DNA from: Neolecta irregularis DAH-3 | Taxonomy: Eukaryota; Ascomycota; Neolectomycetes; Neolectales; Neolectaceae | Direction: 5' to 3' | Assembly (NCBI GenBank): GCA_001929475.1 | Contig: LXFE01004415.1 | Location: 1-37,607, forward strand | Length of the DNA stretch: 37,607 nt | Part shown: one piece after another, positions 30,234 to 37,607 of the stretch | Numbering within the stretch: position 1 is the first letter of the stretch | Layout: the number at the start of each line of letters is the position of its first letter | The notes under the pieces: generated by a model | Told to the model about the DNA's origin: nothing | The model's database searches: none | Seen by the model: the letters and a program-made list of their open reading frames with translations, nothing else | Made by a program: the position numbers and the translations under genes

Positions 30234-31607
30234 CTAATCCCCACCGAGGCGTTCTCTGAATGATCTTTTATTGTGCATAATTGTCAGAAGCCTCCTCAGG
30301 AAAGGCGTATAATCATGTTTCTTACGAATAGCGTATTCCTGACGTCAGTAACGAAATTTGCATAAAAGATACCGAGAAACGAACAAGTCGATCTTTCTCC
30401 TGCTGAATCTTTGCTCTCGTCTTGCCCACTTGCGTTTTCTTCGGCTGATATTGAGAAAGCAATTCCTCGATTTCCGGGCTCAACAGTTCAATTTTAATCG
30501 GCGGGATATCGCTGAGTTCTGAACGGCTGTTTAGAACAATTCGCCATTCCGGGTGTAACTCGTCGAGTTTCTTCTCAATCGCCTGAATTTCCTCGAGGGC
30601 AAGAAATTCCTCTTTTTGCCAATTTGGTGTGCAAAGCTCGTCAACTGCCAAAAGGTTGAAGCGGATTTCATCCGCTTGGTAGCTATGCATTTAACCCCTA
30701 TCACAGATAATGATATTACGCTTCCATGCGTTGCTGGATACGGGGTGCTGCGTGAGATACCCAGTTGTCTTCGGTGCAGGCGCCTAATCATGAATAATTG
30801 TTAGCAATAGAGACATACAGATACGAGTCGGATTTTTCTTCAGTCCATCCAACTCCCAGAGAGCGTCATTTTTATGAATGTATGCGATAAAATGGAAATC
30901 CTCGGAAAGTTCATCTACATCGGTCAATCGTTTTGTTGATGCTTCCATCAATGCGATATCTTGCGCCATCATCTCGGTTTTTCTTACTAATTAGCAGCGC
31001 CAAGAAAGGATTTCTAACCGACCATACTGGTTGTGTATGGATCGAAGGAAATCAAAGTTTTTGATTGTATAACCACGTTCCTATCATTCAGCCTCGTTAA
31101 ACGCGAGAAGTGCAACTGTTGGAGGTAAGGGAAATGTAAATTGCTGAAAGGATCTGAGATGCTCGCCAATATCCAACTGCGGACAATTGAGCACAATATT
31201 GAGAATCGCCAAGCTGGCACAGGCATTGTCGACTACCTTTACAATGAGCAGTGTTTGCCATTGGAGTGTACCTGATTTGCAAACCAGACATTCTCCGGAC
31301 AGCTGACTTCTACTTCCTCTTCTTCTCTCTCAGCCTTCCATCGAAAGAGGAAGATCAAGCCATATATTTTCCTTCGGTTCTTAGCTTGTGTATAGAAGAC
31401 TAGAATTCAAACCCCAAATCACGCATTGAATCCTCATCAATCGAGTATAGTTCTTGGACTTGCGCATCCTTTACCCCCAATGTGCACATAATGTCGTGAA
31501 ATATTGCCTAGAGTATCTAGTCGGGCATGAAGGAGATATACGGGCTCGCTCTCGAGGGTGCAGAAGCCTTTCCATTGCCGGCGTTCTTCTTCTGTATCAT
31601 AGACCAT
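30234..31607 (-). CDS. BAP1-like UCH-family deubiquitinase
   Basis: Nine exons on the minus strand (31607-31542, 31507-31423, 31384-31272, 31236-31117, 31080-31023, 30986-30819, 30783-30720, 30682-30373, 30338-30234) give 362 residues. The UCH core is intact: Gln88 (FANQ), Cys94 (DNACAS), His179 (FHFIAYI) and Asp194 (LDGLKK), preceded by IYGLIFLFRWKAEREEEEVE, which resembles BAP1 more than UCH37. After a coiled-coil-like linker the C-terminus RKKHDYTPFLRRLLTIM is a ULD-type tail. In animals BAP1 acts on histone H2A with ASXL; the fungal partner is unknown to me, so function beyond deubiquitination is inference. All introns are 34-38 nt. The start region MVYDTEEERRQWKGF is non-canonical; upstream frame lacks an ATG. 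It diverges from RAD26. Confidence 0.88.
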
Positions 31608-31836
31608 TCGTAATGTTCTTTTCCCAACTTTATTTCGACAGACAGGTGTCACAATAATTCCTAAAAGCGAACACAGCGCCACAAACTTATAAAGCTTTGA
31701 AACCGCCAATGGATACAGTAGGTTTATAAAAGAATATTCTTGGATAGAAAGGTCACATACGACGTGCTTTTGCTATGTATTGCTCTCTTTTCTGGCGGTA
31801 AGGCGTCACAACCTGATTTTCTAACCTTTCGCCCCG
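31608..31836. promoter_or_regulatory. Divergent promoter BAP1-like/RAD26
   Basis: These 229 bp lie between divergent starts. An open frame continues upstream of the BAP1-like ATG to about 31709 but begins only with TTG. No other signal recognised. Confidence 0.45.
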
Positions 31837-34800
31837 ATGGATGATCTTCAAACAGATCTGGGTGTCAGTCTTGTTGACCAAGACCAGTTTGAACGAGATG
31901 TGGCTGCAACGGTATTTACCTGAATCTCTAAACTTTGATTAAGTAGATCAAGGCCGACAAAGCTATTAATGAACGCGAAGTAGAGTTGGACAAGAAACGT
32001 CTGGAAAAGACTGAAAAAGACAAGGCGTAGGTCCCCATCTTACTATTGTACAAACGTATAGGAAAGCAAAGAGTCAAATACGCCTTCTAGAGGCTCGTCT
32101 GGAACATCCAAATACAAAAATTAGTACCAAGCAGTCCATCCGCGAACAGATCCGCGAACAAGCAAGTCACTTGGAGAAATATACTTACTAGAAGGAATCT
32201 CTTGTGAGTCAGCTTGAAAGAGATATTTTGGAAATTAACAGCCGTCTTGAAGAACGTCGGGAAGAAATTACCGAAAAGTCTACCTCGGCTACCGGTTCGT
32301 TTCAATGAAACGATTCGTTTTTGACATGTAGATCGTATTTCCAATGAAACAGAAAGAGAGTATCTTATAAGAACCGGGAAAATCACTCCTTTTGCAAATA
32401 TAAACGGGCTCGAGCGGGCATCTCATCATGAGAATGGTGATGGACGAGAACCTGGTGATGAGGAGCAAGTGATGTCTCATCGGGATTTACGAGAACCAGG
32501 ATTTGAGATTGAAACAACTTGTAAACGGTCTCGTCTGTCCAAAGGTCACAAGAACTCGGACGAAGAAGGTACATATCGTGATGAAGAGATTTTAGAATCG
32601 GAGTCTTCTGGTGATGATGATGACTCCTCGACAATTGGGGACTCGAGAAAACGACGACGAAAGGCGCGCAAGGGTATGCAGATTGTCACTGGAATCGATG
32701 ATGGAGATGAGAAACTATATCCCAGACGTATTTCTTTGTGGTGCGAAAGACGGAGTCGTGCACGAGAGAAATCTCAAATAGCCGTTCCGGATACTTTGGA
32801 TGACTCTCTACTCGAGGAAGAGTTCTACAAACCGCATCCTACTGAGCCTGATACAATTTACGATGGCGGATACGCAATTCCTGGCGATGTTTATCTTGGC
32901 CTATTCGATTATCAGAAAACATGTGTTCAATGGCTCTGGGAGTTGCATTGTCAGGGAACTGGAGGTATTATTGGCGATGAGATGGGCCTTGGAAAAACTA
33001 TTCAGATCATTGCGTTTCTAGCAGGACTGCATCACTCGAAAAAGTTGACAAAACCTGTTATCGTAGTATGTCCAGCGACAGTTATGAAGCAATGGGTGAA
33101 TGAATTTCATAAATGGTGGCCACCTTTACGGGTTGTAATTCTACATTCTAGTGGAAGCGGGATGGTAAATATCAGCAAAGAAGAAATGCTTGAGAAAGAG
33201 TTGATTAGTGTTGTTCAAGGCCAAGGCAAGAAAGCCATTCCAAAGAATGCCTCTTTTGCCGAGAATATCGTAAACAGGGTAGTTCAAGATGGTTCGTGAC
33301 ACTAAGGAAGTACTCACGTTTAGGGCATATATTGATTACCACGTTTACCGGGACAAGGATATATCGAGATCAATTGCTTAATGTCGAATGGGGCTACTGT
33401 ATTCTCGACGAAGGACACAAAATCCGCAATCCCGATTCCGAAATCTCACTAGCATGTAAACAAATAAAAACCGTCCATCGAATAATCCTCTCAGGAACTC
33501 CGATGCAAAATAATCTAGTTGAATTGTGGAGTCTTTTCGATTTTGTATATCCAGGTCGTCTGGGAACATTACCTGTTTTCCAACAACATTTTGCCGTTCC
33601 TATTAATATTGGCGGATATGCGAACGCGACAAATGTTCAGGTTCAGACGGCATATAAATGTGCTTGCGTCCTGCGAGATTTGATTAGTCCTTACCTCCTT
33701 CGAAGAATGAAAGTAGACGTTGCAGCGGATCTTCCAAAGAAAAGTGAACAAGTTCTTTTCTGTAAACTCAGTAAAGTGCAACGAGCAGCTTATGAAGAAT
33801 TCATTGGTTCAAAGGATATGGAATCGATTTATAATGGTAAACGTCAAGTCTTGTATGGAGTGGATATCCTCCGAAAGATATGTAATCATCCCGATTTACC
33901 TGCGAGAGACACCCTTTTAAAGAAGGCGGATTACGACTATGGGATGGGTGAAAAATCTGGGAAAATGCAAGTTGTCAAAGCTCTTCTTGAATTATGGAAA
34001 AAAGGGGGCCATCGTACGTTATTATTTACTCAGACACGACAGATGTTGGATATTCTTGAGAAATTTGCAAAACGGCTTGGTTCGTACGAGTATCGGCGAA
34101 TGGATGGGAGTACGCCAATTGGACTTCGACAATCGCTTGTTGATGAGTTTAATGAAAACACCGAGATTCATTTATTCCTGTTGACGACTCGAGTTGGTGG
34201 ATTGGGTATTAATCTTACTGGAGCAGATAGAGTGATTATTTACGATCCCGATTGGAATCCATCTACCGATGTTCAAGCTAGAGAACGAGCATGGAGACTG
34301 GGTCAAAAGAAGGATGTGACGATATACCGACTCTTGACTGTTGGAACGATAGAAGAAAAGATTTATCATCGACAGATATTCAAACAATTTCTCACAAACA
34401 AGATTCTTAAAGACCCTAAACAGCGACGATTTTTCAAAACGAATGATTTACACGACCTTTTTTCTCTTACTGGGGCAAATTCCAACTCTACGGAAACAGG
34501 AGACTTGTTTCACGGAAGTGAAATTTCGTATGGAAGCAACGACCGCCGTGTAAAGAAGCACAATCTTGGAAAAAACGACGATAATCCATCGGTATTAACG
34601 ACCATTGGTGGGGTAGCTGGAATAGAAGAATTCCAAACACAAGACTCTGAATTGCAAAACAACGACGAAAACAACGACGACGATACCCGGATTCTCGCAA
34701 ATTTGTTTGAAAGTGCAGGAGTTCACAGTGCACTTGAGCATGATTCAATAATGAATGCAAGTCGTCAAGAAACAGTACTAGTTGCCAAAGAAGCAAGCAG

Positions 34801-35191
34801 GGTAGCCAAACAAGCCGTTGAAGCCCTCTTAAAATCTCGAAGAGAAGCGCAAAAAGTTAAAATTGGAACGCCTACTTGGACAGGTCGCTTTGGAAGATAT
34901 ACATTTGATCAACAAACATCGTCGTCGTCATTGAATAACTTGTCTTCATCTATTTTGCTTGCGAATATGAAAGCGCGTCAAGATGCCACGCCCGGATCTG
35001 GAATATATTTAATTGATCGATTACGAGATTTTTTAAGTAATAAGGGTGGACGAGTGCGTACGTTTGATCTAGTCAAGCATTTTAGCGCGAGTGTAGTTGG
35101 AGCTCAACAAGTTTCTACATTCAAGATGATGATAAAAGAAATTGCAACACTTGAAGGTGGATTCTGGGTTTTAAAAAAGGAGTTTGAATAG
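31837..35191 (+). CDS. RAD26: RAD26/CSB SNF2-family ATPase
   Basis: Six exons (31837-31911, 31947-32026, 32062-32161, 32192-32294, 32332-33291, 33324-35191) give 1061 residues. The N-terminal coiled coil follows [15 protein letters not shown]; an acidic and basic linker precedes the motor. Motif I is GDEMGLGKT at about residue 334, motif II DEGH at about 467, motif III SGTPMQN, then [36 protein letters not shown] and [11 protein letters not shown]. The last 60 residues ([31 protein letters not shown]) form the winged-helix ubiquitin-binding end of CSB/Rad26. It removes or remodels stalled RNA polymerase II in transcription-coupled repair. Introns are 35, 35, 30, 37 and 32 nt. The 30-nt one has a GC donor and is in frame with a stop inside. 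Confidence 0.96.
32162..32191 (+). other. 30-nt GC-AG intron in RAD26
   Basis: The frame is open on both sides of a single in-frame TAG at 32189-32191, which looks like an acceptor (CTTACTAG). Donor CAA|GCAAGT at 32162 is the classic GC donor, and its removal keeps the coiled coil continuous (IREQ to [12 protein letters not shown]). GT donors at 32124, 32134 and 32166 give lengths that break the frame. It is the shortest intron I place. Confidence 0.6.
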
Positions 35192-35336
35192 TATTTTCTT
35201 TTTGGGGGGTAATTGTATATAAGGGATACCAAATAGCCGATGTTAAAAATAGCATACCGCGCGTGAAACCGCGGAGACTAGTGCCAACACTCTAAACTCT
35301 AGCTTCTCCTTTCAACAAGATATTCTGTTGTGGTAT

Positions 35337-36239
35337 ATGTGGCTCTATTATCATTATTTTGTAACATGTCTATTGATGGTTATTGCTGCTACTGGTAAGG
35401 TTGATGGAAAATTAAACTGACTAGAGATTCTTTGTCAGCCAATGATGCAGGGACGATAACGAAGACCTCTACGGCGTCTATTAATTCTGGATCGGCTAGT
35501 GATTCAGCGACGATAACAAGTGCGGCATCGTCGCCAACGGGTACAGGATCGATCTCTAACAAGCATGGAGGGGCGAGCAATACCCATTCTTCGGCAGTCC
35601 CATCGATTTCAATAGATCCAAGAAGTCCAGCTGGTGCAGTTGTTATTGTTACACCTGCAGTGGCATCTGGAGTGTCATATTATCGGATCGGACAACAAAT
35701 TACTTTTGCATGGAATTATACGAATTTAATAGTGACGCCCACTCAAATCGTTGTTCAAGCTTACTGTTCAATGAACAAGTATGTTGCTTAATTTAACGGT
35801 TAGACTAAGTACTAGAGCACAATATACGATAGCAGCTAATATGAGTGCTGCGAAAACGACTGTAGTTTGGGATACCAGTGCTTACCAAGCGAATGCGACT
35901 GTTCCATTGTTGACGTATATACTAGTTACTTTATGGACTAATTATGGGCAAGGGCTTCATATACGCTTATGATTTACGATGCGGTGTCGGGGAGCACGGC
36001 TGCTCCGAAACCTGGGTATCTTGCGGCATTTAGTGGCTTATCATTTGGGATGTACTCATCGCAGCCGTATGCGCCGCTTGATCGTAGGTAAAATGTATAG
36101 ACTGGGGCTTACTGGGTTAGAATTTACTTGTGCGACATGTAATGTGAAAGGTTTGGCGTCGGCAAAGTATCTGGGATTATGGTTTATTGCGATTGGGGTT
36201 ATTTTTGCTAGTAGTTTTATGAATTTTTTGTCTGTTTGA
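35337..36239 (+). CDS. Secreted/membrane fungal family protein (DUF7137-like)
   Basis: Five exons (35337-35394, 35439-35778, 35816-35914, 35953-36083, 36121-36239; introns 44, 37, 38 and 37 nt) give 248 residues. A signal peptide (hydrophobic residues 4-18) is followed by a long Ser/Thr/Ala-rich stretch that is likely heavily O-glycosylated. Then a compact beta domain: VVIVTPAVASGVSYYRIGQQ, ITFAWNYTNL, YTIAANMS, TVPLLTASYTLMIYDAV, GYLAAFSGLSFGMYS, and a C-x2-C (FTCATC). The end is a hydrophobic segment, LGLWFIAIGVIFASSFMNFL, which may be a transmembrane anchor. I remember this domain from fungal proteins labelled DUF7137; function unknown, cell surface likely. It lies 145 bp downstream of RAD26, same strand. 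Confidence 0.75.
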
Positions 36240-36672
36240 ATGAGTTGGATATGGTTGGGGTATTGCTGGTGGTATGTAGTAGAAAATCTTTCAACGAGAT
36301 TGAACCTAATGGGTGTGCAGAGAGACGGACACTCACGCTCACATCATACGCAAACACAGAATGGAGAGGACGAATGGGATGCCCGAATAGAGAGGAGTGG
36401 CTGTGCACCGCAACATTTGAAGCTACAAGAGTGTTTTTCGGCAAGCGGCGACTGGCGGCAATGCAGAGCCGAGGTTGTCTAGACTTTTCAGGTGCTAATT
36501 TGAGATGCAGCAGTTCCGCGAGTGTTTTGCGGCTGTGAAAAAGCAGGAGGATCAGTAGTTGAGAATAGTATACAATACACTGAATATTATAGATCAGATA
36601 CAAAAATATGCCGAACAATAGTACGGTAGTATGTATAACAGTGGGTGGTGTGAATTTTCTGCAGTCACCACC
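36240..36672. other. Intergenic before MGM101
   Basis: This 433-bp stretch contains an 80-codon plus frame and a long antisense frame (36217-36918), neither with any recognisable domain; the antisense frame overlaps the MGM101 first exon and looks like a shadow. An ATG at 36631 is in frame with MGM101 and could extend its N-terminus by 14 residues. Confidence 0.45.
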
Positions 36673-37539
36673 ATGACTGCTATTTTTGCCCGCCCATTTT
36701 GCCGGCTTACTATTCCCACTGTGCGCGCATTTAGCCGAGCGTTGCCTCGACGGGCGGCCTATGATTCCGGAGATTATGCAGATTACGAATCTGGTAGCAG
36801 CTCGACTGGCAGTAGCTCGACAACTGCACCTGCTTCTGCGACCACGCGACTCAACGACGCTCCTCTTGTTCTGCAGGAAGGCGATCCTACCAAGGTTGAT
36901 TGGGCTAGATCGTTCCATGGGCTATCTACTGAAGCGTTTCCGGAAGACGCCGTCCGGACTCTGACTGCTCCGATCGACATTGACGATATTGAAATAAAGC
37001 CAGGTGCGACTTGTGCTTTTGCCCCCATTAACGGGTGTTTAGACGGCGTTGTATATTTGCCTGAAATCAAGTATCGGCGTATACTGAACAAGGCGTTTAG
37101 TCCTGGAGGGTGGGGCCTTGCGCCTCGAGGCGAGACAAGCGTTACGGGGAAGCAGGTGTCGCGAGAATACGCACTGGTGTGCAATGGGCGGTAATGAGCC
37201 CATAGCGAGGCAAGTCATTAAGAAGCCAGGCTTGTTAGTGTTGCGCGTGGCGAGCAAGACTACTTTGACACGAACGGGATAGCGACCGCTACGGAGGGGT
37301 GCAAGAGCAATGCGCTGATGCGGTGCTGCAAGGATCTGGGCATTGCGTCGGAGCTGTGGTACGGCCGCAACAGGCTGCGGGGCTGACTAATCGCCAGGGA
37401 CCCGCGCTTTGTGCGCAAGTTCAAGAAGGAGCACTGTGCCGAGCAGTTTGCAGAACACGTGGTGAGCAAGAAGAAGCGCAAGCTGTGGCGCCGCAGGGAA
37501 GACCAGTTTGAGTATCCGTACAAGGCTGCGACGTTCTAG
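36673..37539 (+). CDS. MGM101: MGM101, mitochondrial single-strand annealing protein
   Basis: Four exons (36673-37003, 37043-37190, 37230-37358, 37398-37539), all three introns 39 nt, give 249 residues. The first 40 residues are basic and aliphatic without acidic residues at the start ([20 protein letters not shown]), a mitochondrial targeting sequence. The core is highly conserved: [86 protein letters not shown], and the basic-aromatic end [19 protein letters not shown]. Mgm101 is a Rad52-like protein needed for mitochondrial DNA maintenance and repair. The two last exons use almost only G/C-ending codons, unlike the first exon and other genes here. ATG at 36673 was chosen because it starts the targeting sequence. 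Confidence 0.96.
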
Positions 37540-37549
37540 CGGGGGTGAA

Positions 37550-37597
37550 TAGGGGAAGAGTAGCGAGCGGGAGAGTAGGGGAAGAGTAGCGGGAGAG
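37550..37597. repeat. G-rich imperfect tandem repeat
   Basis: Two units starting TAGGGGAAGAGTAGC: 37550-37575 (26 nt) and 37576-37597 (22 nt), differing by a short GAGC insertion. They sit just after the MGM101 stop and run towards the window edge, so the array may continue. All are G/A-rich on the plus strand. Confidence 0.6.
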
Positions 37598-37607
37598 TAG
37601 CCGGAGA

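Noticed and set aside
36217-36918. 233-codon minus-strand open frame
   Set aside because: It is antisense to the MGM101 first exon and to intergenic sequence; its translation has no domain and reads like a shadow of the plus-strand coding.
1-37607. CRISPR arrays, prokaryotic operons or phage genes
   Set aside because: No regularly spaced repeats or bacterial-type gene organisation; spliceosomal introns throughout show eukaryotic origin.

Overview
This window is nuclear DNA of a fungus, most likely Dikarya. The evidence is a set of fungal or fungal-typical genes (MGM101, STE11 with SAM and Ras-association domains, YAK1, the GPI mannosyltransferase SMP3, a fungal secreted/membrane family) read through many very short spliceosomal introns. 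I cannot name the species. The ultra-short introns and moderate AT bias recall some small-intron basidiomycetes, but that is only an impression.

I find 17 protein genes, 16 recognised or structurally convincing and one weak hypothetical. From left to right: ESS2 (+) and UCH37-type deubiquitinase (-) converge; SKP1 (-) and SMP3 (+) diverge; then comes a gene-poor stretch with an LTR-like retrotransposon remnant (about 7337-7858); a large AlkB-type dioxygenase with cysteine-rich modules (+); a weak small gene (+); VPS18 (-) diverging from STE11 (+); a GH20 hexosaminidase (-) diverging from YAK1 (+); a Rec114-like meiotic gene (-) diverging from eIF3c/NIP1 (+); an F-box gene (+); a second, BAP1-like UCH deubiquitinase (-) diverging from RAD26/CSB (+); a secreted/membrane family protein (+); and MGM101 (+) at the right edge. 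I found no tRNA, rRNA or CRISPR array.

The most interesting signal is the splicing. I reconstructed 78 introns in 15 genes by matching exon joins to conserved protein families. They run from 30 to 101 nt, and 32 of them are exactly 37 or 38 nt. Five do not begin with GT: three look like GC-AG introns (hexosaminidase, YAK1, RAD26). Two look like GA-AG introns (STE11 and NIP1), both with the donor AG|GAAAGT, which is the standard AG|GTAAGT with one base changed at +2. The NIP1 case is needed to keep the reading frame. The STE11 case is in frame and stop-free, so it would be missed by ordinary annotation and leave a 14-residue insert in the SAM domain. About one acceptor in five is AAG or GAG rather than CAG/TAG. 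SKP1 has one outsized 101-nt intron that divides neatly into a 35-nt intron, a 29-nt stop-containing segment and a 37-nt intron, which is what a poison exon would look like.

Functional themes: ubiquitin pathway (SKP1, an F-box protein, two UCH deubiquitinases), DNA repair and recombination (RAD26, AlkB-like, MGM101, Rec114-like), signalling kinases (STE11, YAK1), vacuolar traffic (VPS18), GPI-anchor and cell-surface biology (SMP3, GH20, secreted family), translation (NIP1) and splicing (ESS2). I read these as ordinary genomic neighbours, not an operon-like system. All splice junctions are predictions from sequence only; RNA reads would decide them.
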